NCBI GenBank assembly: GCA_027030565.1
Contig: JALVEU010000371.1
Coordinates: 1 to 6,773 of the forward strand
DNA from: Gammaproteobacteria bacterium
GTDB taxonomy: Bacteria; Pseudomonadota; Gammaproteobacteria; JAJDOJ01
DNA: 6,773 bases
Direction of reading: 5' to 3'
In this document: positions 1 through 6,033 of the stretch, one piece after another
How the letters are laid out: every line of letters starts with the position of its first letter
Position numbering within the stretch: position 1 is the stretch's first letter
Translations under genes and position numbers: made by a program
Notes under the pieces: model-generated
What the model was told of the DNA's origin: nothing
Database searches by the model: none
The model's input: the letters and a program-made list of their open reading frames with translations, nothing else

Positions 1-347
1 GCACCGAGGGGCTCCGGCGCGCCGGCGAACACCGAACCCTCCCAGCCCACGCCGCCTGCATCGACGGCCACGCGCTCGGTCTCGGACATGGGCGGCATCC
101 GGCCCTGAATCCATCGCATGAGCGGGCCGCTCACCCAAGCACGCCGCAGGGGCCCGATCCCCAAGACCAGCAGCACCAGCCAGGCCGTCAGTGCCGGCAG
201 CCAAACGACCGTGGGGACCTCGAGCACCCAGGCCCCGATCAACCCCAGGGCCCAGTAGGCGATCCATGTCCCGTGAGGCCAGGACCGCCAGGCGGCGAGG
301 CACAGTGCCGCCAGCGTCCAGAGCAGCAACAGGGTCACGGCCATCAT
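1..347 (-). CDS. fadE: FadE-type acyl-CoA dehydrogenase, N-terminal part (cut by left edge)
   Basis: This is the first 115 codons of a protein that continues beyond the left edge. FadE catalyses the first step of fatty-acid beta-oxidation, oxidising acyl-CoA to 2-enoyl-CoA at the inner membrane. The translation begins MMAVTLLLLWTLAALCLAAW, followed by two or three further hydrophobic stretches to about residue 75. Next comes the motif MPPMSETERVAVDAG and then GWEGSVFAG. From memory, Escherichia coli FadE has the same layout, with MPPMS-TE--AIDAG and WWEGDLF in the same places. The dehydrogenase domain itself lies outside the window. The start is a double ATG at 347/344. The first ATG overlaps the TGA of the upstream regulator as ATGA, and GGAGG lies 5 nt upstream inside that gene, so the two are translationally coupled. 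Identity is confident from the N-terminus; completeness is unknown. Confidence 0.88.
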   Translation of the reverse strand, partial: MMAVTLLLLWTLAALCLAAWRSWPHGTWIAYWALGLIGAWVLEVPTVVWLPALTAWLVLLVLGIGPLRRAWVSGPLMRWIQGRMPPMSETERVAVDAGGVGWEGSVFAGAPEPLG

Positions 348-1024
348 CCGCCCCTCCGGACCGCGGGCACGGCGCCTTGCTCCCGAGGCACGGGGGCGCG
401 CAGGCCGGCGGCCACGAAGCGCTGCAGGCGGCTCTTGAGCGCCTCCACGTCCAGCGGATCGCACAACCGGCAAGAGGCGATGAGCCGCATCAGGTCGGCC
501 CCGGACATGAGATAGGCCAGCAGCCCCACCAGGAAGTGCAACCGCCAGTACAACTCCGGGGCCGGCAGATGGGGCAGGACCCGGGCGAAGGCCTGTTTGA
601 AGCGCTCGATCACCGGCTCATACATGCCGCGGATGGCGGCCTGCAGGCGTTCGTCGGGCTCCGTGTAGCTGCGCCCCAGCAAGCGCACGAATCGTGCACC
701 GCGCGGTTCCCCGGCGAGCTCCAACGGCGGCCCGGCAAAGGCGTCGATCAGGCCCTCGAGGTCACCGCAGCCGGCGGCCTCCCAGCGCTGCAGCCGGGCG
801 AGCCGCTCCCGGTTCATGGGCTCGATGCGCCGCGCGAATACCGCCTCCACCAAGGCCTGCTTGGAACCGAAGTGGTAATTGACGGCGGCAAGGTTGACAC
901 CCGCCGCCTGGGTGATGGCGCGCAGCGAGGTGCCGCGAAAGCCGTGCTCCGCGAACAGGGCCTCGGCGGCGTCCAGGATCGCTTCGCGTGTCTCTTTGCC
1001 CATATCCTGAGCATAGTCGAACAT
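344..1024 (-). CDS. TetR-family regulator, PsrA-like, coupled to fadE
   Basis: This 226-residue TetR/AcrR transcription factor has its DNA-binding domain at about residues 14-62. The helix-turn-helix (about 32-51) is followed by the hallmark NYHFGSKQALVEAVF. The ligand/dimer domain contains RFVRLLGRSY, PAPELYWRLHFLVGLLAYLMSG and a C-terminal FVAAGLRAP. From memory these match Pseudomonas PsrA, a repressor that senses long-chain fatty acids or acyl-CoA and controls beta-oxidation genes. Control of the adjoining fadE, to which it is joined by an ATGA overlap, is inferred. The start is uncertain. The ATG at 1024 has no clear Shine-Dalgarno and an in-frame stop lies 9 nt upstream. The internal ATG at 1003 (MGKETREAILDAAE) aligns better with the PsrA N-terminus, but its AGGA is only 1 nt away. 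The tail after residue 215 (PREQGAVPAVRRGG) looks unstructured. Confidence 0.88.
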   Translation of the reverse strand: MFDYAQDMGKETREAILDAAEALFAEHGFRGTSLRAITQAAGVNLAAVNYHFGSKQALVEAVFARRIEPMNRERLARLQRWEAAGCGDLEGLIDAFAGPPLELAGEPRGARFVRLLGRSYTEPDERLQAAIRGMYEPVIERFKQAFARVLPHLPAPELYWRLHFLVGLLAYLMSGADLMRLIASCRLCDPLDVEALKSRLQRFVAAGLRAPVPREQGAVPAVRRGG

Positions 1025-1025
1025 C

Positions 1026-1057
1026 CGTTTGAATCAAGTGTTCGGGTCCTTCAAGTG
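1026..1057. repeat. TCAAGTG direct repeat, possible operator for the TetR gene
   Basis: TCAAGTG occurs at 1034-1040 and again at 1051-1057, a 17-bp period. The first copy is half of an imperfect palindrome, CGTTTGA-a-TCAAGTG (1026-1040), which ends 2 bp from the regulator's start codon. TetR proteins often bind short palindromes next to their own promoter, so autoregulation is possible. The sequence does not clearly fit the published PsrA consensus as I remember it (GAAAC-N4-GTTTC). The function is a guess. Confidence 0.3.
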
Positions 1058-1097
1058 ACATACGATCGCTTGCAAACCCTATAAGCTCCGATACGCT
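1055..1097 (+). promoter_or_regulatory. Candidate sigma-70 promoter(s) for the Tim44-domain gene
   Basis: Two overlapping candidates are visible. One is TTGCAA (1070-1075), a 16-bp spacer and TACGCT (1092-1097), giving a leader of about 25 nt to the ATG at 1129. The other is GTGACA (1055-1060, five of six consensus bases), a long 19-bp spacer and TATAAG (1080-1085, five of six). The stretch is more AT-rich than its surroundings. It lies between divergent genes, so a promoter must be near, but which hexamers are used cannot be decided by eye. Confidence 0.42.
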
Positions 1098-1128
1098 AGA
1101 GGAACCGACCCGCTGCATGGGGACTCCA

Positions 1129-2121
1129 ATGACACACGTTGATCCACGATCCGAGACCATGAACATGCATCGCTTGGCTGGATTCGTCCTCTCCGTGATG
1201 GCGACCCTGGTCCTCTCCACCGCCGGCTTCGTGTTCACCACCGGCGACGCGGAGGCCCGCCGTCTGGGCGGCGGCCGATCCTTCGGCGCGCGGCCCGCCT
1301 ACAGCACCCCGTACAAGCGCACGGCCCCGGCCGCGACCGCTCGTAGCGCCACCCACACGGCTGCGCGGCAGAAGAATGCGGCCCTGCGCGACTCACTTTC
1401 GCGGCGCGGGGGTCTGATGGGTCTGCTCGGCGGGCTGGCCCTCGGCGGACTGCTGGGTGCCTTGTTCTTCGGCGGCGCCTTCGAGGGCATCAACTTCCTG
1501 GACCTCCTGGTCCTGGCGGGACTCGGCTTCCTTCTGTACAAGCTGTTGGCGAGCCGGCGGCAGCCGGCCGCCTTGGCCGGGGCGGGGCCGGCGCGCGGGG
1601 CGGCTGCGGCCGCGCAGCAGCGGGCGTCCACGGAGGCGGAAACCGGCGCGACGTCGCGTCCGTTCGAGACCGATCTCCTGTTCGGGCGCGCCCGGGCCGG
1701 AGCGGGGCCGGCGCAGGCCGGGGCACCGCCGGCCGGTTTCGACGAGGGGCAGTTCATGGCCGGGGCGGAGCGGGCCTACCGCGCGCTGCAGTCGGCCTGG
1801 GACAGCGGCGATCTGGAGGCGCTGCGCGGGCTGACCACCCCGGCCATGTTCGCGGAGCTGGAGCGCCAGTTGCGCGAGCTCCCGCCCCAGGGCCATACCG
1901 AGATCTTCGCGCTGCGCCCGGAGCTCCTGGAGGTCCGCGAGGAGGACGGCGTGTGGCGGGCGGCGGTGCTCTTCGACGCCGAGCTGCGAGAGACCGACGA
2001 CCGCAGCGGGCGCCCTCTGGCGCCGCGTCGCGTGCGCGAGGTTTGGCACTTCGTCCGGCCCGCCGGCGCCGATCGTCCCACCTGGTACTTGGACGGCATC
2101 CAGCAGGTGGCCGATGATTGA
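1129..2121 (+). CDS. Exported Tim44-like domain protein
   Basis: The product has 330 residues from this start. A signal peptide with hydrophobic core LAGFVLSVMATLVLSTAGFV ends at DAEA (41-43), before RRLGGGRSFG, a junction typical of bacterial Tim44-domain proteins. A low-complexity linker follows, then a glycine-rich hydrophobic segment (about 94-118) and a second one, INFLDLLVLAGLGFLLYKLL (about 121-140), so the mature protein is probably membrane-anchored. An Ala/Gly/Pro-rich stretch leads to the Tim44-like domain (about 204-330), an NTF2-fold module with FMAGAERAYRALQSAW near its start and REVWHFVRP and WYLDGIQQV near its end. In mitochondria Tim44 tethers Hsp70 to the import channel. The bacterial role is unknown, although lipid binding has been suggested. 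The start at 1129 was chosen because GGGGA lies 5 nt upstream; 1117 and 1159 are in-frame alternatives. It is probably the first gene of a three-gene run. Confidence 0.82.
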   Translation: MTHVDPRSETMNMHRLAGFVLSVMATLVLSTAGFVFTTGDAEARRLGGGRSFGARPAYSTPYKRTAPAATARSATHTAARQKNAALRDSLSRRGGLMGLLGGLALGGLLGALFFGGAFEGINFLDLLVLAGLGFLLYKLLASRRQPAALAGAGPARGAAAAAQQRASTEAETGATSRPFETDLLFGRARAGAGPAQAGAPPAGFDEGQFMAGAERAYRALQSAWDSGDLEALRGLTTPAMFAELERQLRELPPQGHTEIFALRPELLEVREEDGVWRAAVLFDAELRETDDRSGRPLAPRRVREVWHFVRPAGADRPTWYLDGIQQVADD

Positions 2122-2200
2122 GGCCGTGCCGGCATCGCCCCAGCGGGTGAGGGGAGGTTGAACGGACCGGACGCCAACCCGGAGGAGATTTCACGGAGCG

Positions 2201-2206
2201 AGGAGG
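2201..2206 (+). promoter_or_regulatory. Perfect Shine-Dalgarno that fixes a GTG start
   Basis: AGGAGG stands 6 nt before the GTG at 2213. It is the strongest ribosome binding site in the window and decides the start of the next gene, since no in-frame ATG lies nearby. A second purine-rich GGAGGAG (2181-2187) lies 20 bp upstream with no usable start codon after it. The rest of the gap 2122-2200 shows no clear promoter or terminator, which favours cotranscription with the Tim44-domain gene. Confidence 0.7.
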
Positions 2207-2212
2207 TGTCGC

Positions 2213-2836
2213 GTGCATTCCAAGGCAGAGCCCCTGATCGAGACCCGTGATCCCCGCCAGTTCTTCCGTGAAGCGGTGGAGCAGGCCATGACCCATCAGC
2301 AGGTTCGGGCCGAGGCCGACACCGTGGCCTACCTGATCAATCTGCTCGCCACGTTCATGCGCTCGGAGACCCTGTTCGAGGAAACGCCCGAGGGGCTGCG
2401 GGTGCGGCCACTGGCCATGCTCTATCTGGAGGCCGTGCAGGCGACCCATCCGGGCATCCGGCGCGAACTGCTGCGCAGGCTGGGCGACGTGGCCCTGTTC
2501 GTGTCCGGCCTGTTCGCAGAGAGTTTCAACCGCCGGGTAGTGAACATCGACTACTACGTCTCCATGGGCGGCAACGCCTATGGCTATCTCTCCCAGGAGC
2601 CACGGCTCGCCACCGCCTCAGCCCGGCGTGTGTTCGCCGAACTGGCCGAGAAGTTCGTCGCCTTCGTGGACGTGCTCAACGAGGTAGCCGAGCAAGCACG
2701 CCCAGGCTCGGGCCGCGACGTCCTGACGCTGTACGAGCGCTGGATCCGCTCCGGCAGCCCGCGTGCCGCCCGGCAGTTGGCCGAGTTGGGGATCACCGTG
2801 GTCGAGCGCACGGGGCGCAAGCCCGGCATCCAATGA
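2213..2836 (+). CDS. Conserved-looking hypothetical protein, soluble, mostly helical
   Basis: I do not recognise a named family. The 207-residue product has no signal peptide and no clear membrane span. It looks alpha-helical, with AYLINLLATFM near residues 39-49. A dense central block, LRRLGDVALFVSGLFAESF followed by IDYYVSMGGNAYGYLS (about 87-127), has the look of a conserved core. FAELAEKFVAFVDVLNEVAEQ (141-161) is a further amphipathic helix. The tail from about 166 is basic and ends RTGRKPGIQ. I have an uncertain recollection of similar proteins in other proteobacteria, always unnamed. It starts with GTG behind a perfect AGGAGG. It lies 91 bp after the Tim44-domain gene and 34 bp before another unrecognised gene, all on the same strand, so an operon is likely. 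That it is a real gene is very likely from codon structure and ribosome binding site; its function is unknown. Confidence 0.8.
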   Translation: MHSKAEPLIETRDPRQFFREAVEQAMTHQQVRAEADTVAYLINLLATFMRSETLFEETPEGLRVRPLAMLYLEAVQATHPGIRRELLRRLGDVALFVSGLFAESFNRRVVNIDYYVSMGGNAYGYLSQEPRLATASARRVFAELAEKFVAFVDVLNEVAEQARPGSGRDVLTLYERWIRSGSPRAARQLAELGITVVERTGRKPGIQ

Positions 2837-2870
2837 GCGCCGGGCCGCGGCGGCGCCGAACCCACCGACG

Positions 2871-3536
2871 ATGCACAGGCACGCCGCCCTGCAGACCGTA
2901 GAGGCCCTGCAGGACTTCCTGCAAGGCCTTTACGGCATCGACCCCGGACACCGCGTTGGCGACTTCCTGGTCACCGATCGGGCCTTGGCCCGGGCCCTGG
3001 ACCCTGGCGACGCGAGGGACACCCCGGAGAAGCTGCTCCTCCGCGAGGACGGCGAAACACTGGAACTCAGCCTCTACCTGGACCCGGCCCTGCTCGCTGC
3101 CCTGCCGCCGGCCGCGGACCCCGTGCTGCGCCCCGAGCAGGTGGACGGATTCTGCAAAGTGCTGGAGGGCGTGAGCCATTTTCTGTATGCGGTCTGGCGC
3201 GGCGTGCGCGACCGCAGCTTCTCACGTCTGGAGATGGAACTGCAGGCCGAGGTGGACAAGTACGCCACCTTGGCCACGCTGATTCGGCAGACCCACGGCC
3301 GCCGACCGGAATCCTGGCTGCGCGCCGGCCTGTTCGAGCGCATCCGGCTGGCGCCGGGGTTGAGCGAGGCGGAACGCCTGCGCTACCACACCGCCAACCG
3401 CTATGCGGCGCGCTACTGCGGCCGGCTGGAACGCGAGTACTCCTGGCGCTGGATCAGCCGGGCGACCCGGGACGAGCTGAGGCGCTTCTACCGCCTGACC
3501 CACCACAGTAAGCTGCGCCACATCGGTTCCGGCTGA
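2871..3536 (+). CDS. Conserved-looking hypothetical protein, soluble, basic C-terminus
   Basis: I do not recognise a named family. The 221-residue product lacks a signal peptide and membrane spans. The N-terminal half contains DFLVTDRALARAL (31-43) and an alternating stretch, EKLLLREDGETLELSLYLD (53-71), that looks like a beta hairpin. The middle has FCKVLEGVSHFLYAVWRGV (94-112) followed by the acidic helix LEMELQAEVDKYATL (120-134). The end is rich in Arg and Tyr (RYHTANRYAARYCGRLEREY, 171-190) and closes with DELRRFYRLTHHSKLRHIGSG. No catalytic motif is apparent. The ATG at 2871 has no Shine-Dalgarno and is the only start in frame near the homologous-looking beginning. Translation may depend on ribosomes ending the previous gene 34 bp upstream. 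Membership of the same operon and joint function with the preceding gene are inferences. Confidence 0.78.
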   Translation: MHRHAALQTVEALQDFLQGLYGIDPGHRVGDFLVTDRALARALDPGDARDTPEKLLLREDGETLELSLYLDPALLAALPPAADPVLRPEQVDGFCKVLEGVSHFLYAVWRGVRDRSFSRLEMELQAEVDKYATLATLIRQTHGRRPESWLRAGLFERIRLAPGLSEAERLRYHTANRYAARYCGRLEREYSWRWISRATRDELRRFYRLTHHSKLRHIGSG

Positions 3537-3571
3537 GCCGCCCGCGCGTCTCCCGGAGAGTCCAAGGCACG

Positions 3572-3605
3572 AAAACGCCCGGATGGCCCTGTCGGCCACC
3601 CGGGC
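3572..3605 (-). terminator. Intrinsic terminator for the downstream secreted paralogue
   Basis: Read on the minus strand, GCCCGGGTGGCC and GGCCATCCGGGC pair over 12 bp with one G-U wobble around a GACAG loop, and the stem is followed by GTTTTC. It begins 38 nt after the TAA of the gene at 3644-4621. On the plus strand the wobble becomes an A-C mismatch and no T-run follows, so the element favours the minus strand. No separate terminator was seen for the convergent plus-strand gene ending at 3536. Confidence 0.8.
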
Positions 3606-3643
3606 GCGCTGTCTCGCGGAGAAACCGCTATCCGTGAGGGCGA

Positions 3644-4621
3644 TTACGGCCCTGGTGCCGGTGGCTGCACTGGCACCGGCGTACCCGCATGCGGGTTCAC
3701 CACCGTCTGACGTGCGCTGAAGGCCGCGGAGCGGATCACCGAGTAGCTCACCACGCCGTTGCCATCGTTGCCGTTGTCGTTGCCGCCCTTGGGATAGTTG
3801 GGCAGACCGTCACCATCGGTGTCCGCACCAGGCACCGGGGTGGTCCACTCGATGAACCCATTGACGAAGCCGGCCGGGCGACCCACGATGGTGCTGGGGT
3901 CGATCACGTTCTGTTCCTCCTTGGGGAACGGCACGTTGACCGACTTGCGGTTCTCCTGATCGTCGAACATGTTGACCGTGTACTCCACGCCGGTGCCTCC
4001 GACGTCGTCGGCCGACCAGGTGACGACGTCGGTGCTGTCCCCGTTGGCCACCGAGTAGCGCATGATGAGCGTGTCGCCCTGCAATGCACCCGCACTCAGC
4101 GTCGTGATGGTCACATCGTCCATGCTGGTGAGGTCGGGGATGCCGGTAGCCCCATTGGTGTCCACGTAGTCGATGGGCCATACGGGCTTGTAGGCCACGT
4201 CCGCGTCCCCCGCCACCACGTGGAAGGCCTCGCCGGCAAGACAAGGCACGTCACTGGTGGTCAGGGCGCCGTCCCCGTCGGTGTCCACGAAGAAGGTCAG
4301 ATAGCCCGTCAGACCGGCCAGACCCTGTCCCGCCTCGTTGGCCCATACGAAGGCGTGGACGTCCTTGTCGGTCATGGGGAAGAAACCGTCGGTCAGGTGC
4401 TTGGTGTTCTCGTCGAAAAACGCCCAGAAGACACGGGCCGGATTCTGCGGGGTCACCGGGCAGCCGTGCGTGATCAAGCCCACCGCCGTGGTGTCCCCCA
4501 CGCCGTTGTGCACCACCTGCGGCACCAGCAGGCCGTTGTCGTAGATCCCCATCTGATAGGAATGCGCGACGCCGCCGGCCACCACCGCGGCCACGGCAAC
4601 AGCCAATGGAAATCTTTTCAT
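3644..4621 (-). CDS. Secreted protein of unknown function, paralogue 1 (calcium-loop type)
   Basis: The 325-residue protein has a Sec signal peptide (MKRFPLAVAVAAVVAGGVAHS, cleavage near residue 21). The mature part begins YQMGIYDNGLLVPQVVHNG. An EF-hand/dockerin-like loop, DTDGDGALTTSD (113-124), and a thrombospondin-type-3-like DTDGDGLPN (267-275) suggest calcium binding. Cys54 and Cys127 are shared with the paralogue at 4823-5746 and may form a disulfide. The C-terminal block WSADD, YTVNMFDD-ENRKSVN, IDPSTIVGRPA and GVVSYSVIRS-AFSARQTVVNPH is nearly identical in both. It ends in a Pro-rich tail (GTPVPVQPPAPGP). No membrane anchor or PEP-CTERM/LPXTG sorting signal is visible. The reading frame is open back to 4801, but the signal peptide and GGGGGA about 7 nt upstream fix the start at 4621. 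Family and role are unknown to me; export is confident. Confidence 0.85.
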   Translation of the reverse strand: MKRFPLAVAVAAVVAGGVAHSYQMGIYDNGLLVPQVVHNGVGDTTAVGLITHGCPVTPQNPARVFWAFFDENTKHLTDGFFPMTDKDVHAFVWANEAGQGLAGLTGYLTFFVDTDGDGALTTSDVPCLAGEAFHVVAGDADVAYKPVWPIDYVDTNGATGIPDLTSMDDVTITTLSAGALQGDTLIMRYSVANGDSTDVVTWSADDVGGTGVEYTVNMFDDQENRKSVNVPFPKEEQNVIDPSTIVGRPAGFVNGFIEWTTPVPGADTDGDGLPNYPKGGNDNGNDGNGVVSYSVIRSAAFSARQTVVNPHAGTPVPVQPPAPGP

Positions 4622-4702
4622 CGTCTTTCCCCCAATCTTTGTGTTTCCAAGCCTTCCGGCCGGGCGCCCACCGCCGGCAGTCACCCAAACGCGTGGAACC
4701 AA

Positions 4703-4731
4703 ACCATAGCAGACTTCGTCGCCGATGTACA
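4703..4731 (-). promoter_or_regulatory. Candidate sigma-70 promoter for paralogue 1
   Basis: On the minus strand, TGTACA (4731-4726, four of six consensus bases), a 17-bp spacer and TATGGT (4708-4703) form a promoter. The -10 is strengthened by TGC directly before it, giving an extended -10. The leader to the ATG at 4621 would be about 75 nt. A perfect 12-bp palindrome, CCCGGGCCCGGG (4743-4754), sits just upstream of the -35. Together with the hairpin after paralogue 2, this suggests that paralogue 1 can be transcribed on its own. Confidence 0.45.
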
Positions 4732-4759
4732 CGGCCCCAGGACCCGGGCCCGGGCAGCG

Positions 4760-4789
4760 AAAGGCCGGGACCCGACGGGCCCCGGCCTT
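4760..4789 (-). terminator. Hairpin terminator after paralogue 2
   Basis: Read on the minus strand, AAGGCCGGGGCCC and GGGTCCCGGCCTT pair over 13 bp with one G-U wobble around a 3-nt loop. The stem starts 33 nt after the TAA of the gene at 4823-5746. Only three T residues close it, so termination may be partial and allow some read-through into paralogue 1. Its placement mirrors the terminator after paralogue 1. Confidence 0.6.
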
Positions 4790-4822
4790 GGTCTCGAGCA
4801 TCAGCCCTGCATCGGGCCCGGC

Positions 4823-5746
4823 TTACGGATGATGCGGGTTGACCACCGTCTGCCGCGCGCTGAACGCCACGGAGCGGATCACCGAGTAGCTCACCACGCC
4901 GTTGCCGTCGGCGCCGTTGTCCCGAGATCCCGGCGGGTCTGCGGGCAAGGTGGCCGGATCCGGCGTCACCCATTCGATGAAGCCGTTCACATAGTCAGCC
5001 GGGCGACCCACAATGGTGCTGGGGTCGATGGAATTCTGCTCGGCGTTGGGCAGAGCGAAGTTGACCGACTTGCGGTTCTCTTCGTCGTCGAACATGTTGA
5101 CCGTGTAGACACCGGAGATGTCGTCGGCCGACCACACGGCGATGGAGGTGGTGTCGCCGTTGGCGATGGAGTAGCGCATGGTGATGGTGTCGCCCACCGG
5201 GGCACCCGCGCTCAGGGTGGTGATGCTGGCGGCGTTCATGGTGGTGGGATCGGGGATCCCGGCACCGGCGGTGTCCAGCAGGGCGTCGATGGGCCAGACG
5301 GCCTTGTAGGCCACGTCGGCATCGGCGGCCACCACATGGAAGGCCTCGCCGGCCAAGCACTCACCATCGGCTGCATCGATCGTCCCGTTGGCATCGGTGT
5401 CCACGAAGAACACGAGGTAGCCCTGCATACCCTCCAGGCCCAGACCGGACTCGTTGGCCCAGACGAAGGAGTAGACGTCGTTGTTCGTCATGGGCACGGC
5501 GCCGTCGGTGATGTGCGTGGAGTTCTCATCGAAGAACGTCCAGTAGACGAGGCCCGTCTTGCCGTCGGGATAGGCGGAAAAATCGCAACCGTGGGTGATC
5601 AGGCCCACCGCCGTGGTGTCCCCCGCACCGTTGTGGAAAACCTGCGGCACCAGCAGGCCGTGGTCGAACGTACCCATGGTATAGGCACTGGCGGCCCCGG
5701 CGCTCATGGCCGCGGCGACTGCAACTGCAATGGGAAGTTTCTTCAT
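4823..5746 (-). CDS. Secreted protein of unknown function, paralogue 2 (calcium-loop type)
   Basis: This 307-residue protein is a tandem paralogue of the gene at 3644-4621; by eye well over half of the residues are identical. The signal peptide MKKLPIAVAVAAAMSAGAASA is cleaved before YTMGTFDHGLLVPQVFHNG. Shared blocks include GDTTAVGLITHGC, FFDEN--H-TDG, FVWANE-G-GL, CLAGEAFHVVA-DADVAYK-VWPID and the C-terminal VSYSVIRS-AFSARQTVVNPH. The calcium-type loop here is DTDANGTIDAAD (116-127), and the conserved cysteines are Cys54 and Cys130. It lacks the second DTDGDGLPN loop and the Pro-rich tail of paralogue 1. AAGGAG stands 8 nt before the ATG. A 340-bp non-coding region lies upstream and a hairpin lies downstream. 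It is probably periplasmic or extracellular; I know of no named family. Confidence 0.86.
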   Translation of the reverse strand: MKKLPIAVAVAAAMSAGAASAYTMGTFDHGLLVPQVFHNGAGDTTAVGLITHGCDFSAYPDGKTGLVYWTFFDENSTHITDGAVPMTNNDVYSFVWANESGLGLEGMQGYLVFFVDTDANGTIDAADGECLAGEAFHVVAADADVAYKAVWPIDALLDTAGAGIPDPTTMNAASITTLSAGAPVGDTITMRYSIANGDTTSIAVWSADDISGVYTVNMFDDEENRKSVNFALPNAEQNSIDPSTIVGRPADYVNGFIEWVTPDPATLPADPPGSRDNGADGNGVVSYSVIRSVAFSARQTVVNPHHP

Positions 5747-5838
5747 GTTTCTCGCTCCTTAGACACTATCGGACCCAAAACCCGACCAGCAGACCGAACC
5801 CGGAGCTGCCGGCAGTACCCTCATCAAGCCTAGCCACC

Positions 5839-5863
5839 CGATACGCAAAACGCAAGCGTATCG
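5839..5863. repeat. 8-bp perfect inverted repeat, possible operator
   Basis: CGATACGC (5839-5846) and GCGTATCG (5856-5863) are exact inverted copies separated by 9 bp. The arms stand 25 bp overall, a usual size for a dimeric regulator's site. The element overlaps the weak promoter candidate of paralogue 2, so a repressor or activator could act here. It could also fold as an RNA hairpin in a longer leader. Confidence 0.45.
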
Positions 5864-5880
5864 CGCAACAGGAATCGCAA
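5844..5880. repeat. Cluster of CGCAA (TTGCG) direct repeats
   Basis: On the plus strand CGCAA begins at 5844, 5851, 5864 and 5876, with TGCAA following at 5884. The last steps (13, 12 and 8 bp) are near one helical turn. Read towards paralogue 2 they are TTGCG. The spacing suggests a multimeric protein site rather than coding sequence. No known regulator can be named from the repeat. Confidence 0.4.
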
Positions 5881-6033
5881 ATCTGCAACACGTCGCAGAA
5901 GTGCTACAAGACGTCCCTGAACTCGTCGCTGCCATATCTCGGCACCCCCCGGGGAAACCTGGCAACCCGTACTGTCGCATCCATGCAACAGCAACGATGG
6001 AAGTCGATGACCTGAGAATTCGCCTTCAAAACT

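Noticed and set aside
191..1084. A 297-codon plus-strand frame across fadE and the TetR gene
   Set aside because: The minus-strand frames encode clear FadE and TetR motifs; this frame is an Arg/Pro/Gly-rich shadow.
1393..2049. Minus-strand frame of 218 codons opposite the Tim44-domain gene
   Set aside because: It is low complexity and Arg/Gln/Pro-rich, whereas the plus strand has a signal peptide, membrane segments and a recognisable domain.
4622..4801. A longer N-terminal extension of paralogue 1 starting at 4801
   Set aside because: It would place 60 residues before a typical signal peptide and run through the upstream terminator and promoter; the ATG at 4621 has its own ribosome binding site.
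3689..5833. A 714-codon open frame on the plus strand, antisense to both secreted paralogues
   Set aside because: It is His/Val/Gly/Arg-rich and repeats because the paralogues repeat. It lacks a ribosome binding site and is explained by high-GC codon use of the real minus-strand genes with their signal peptides.
5940..6000. Possible riboswitch (c-di-GMP type) suggested by GGGGAAACC and GGCAACCC
   Set aside because: The paired conserved blocks of the c-di-GMP-I aptamer, such as GACGCAAAGCC, are missing on both strands, so the resemblance is only local.
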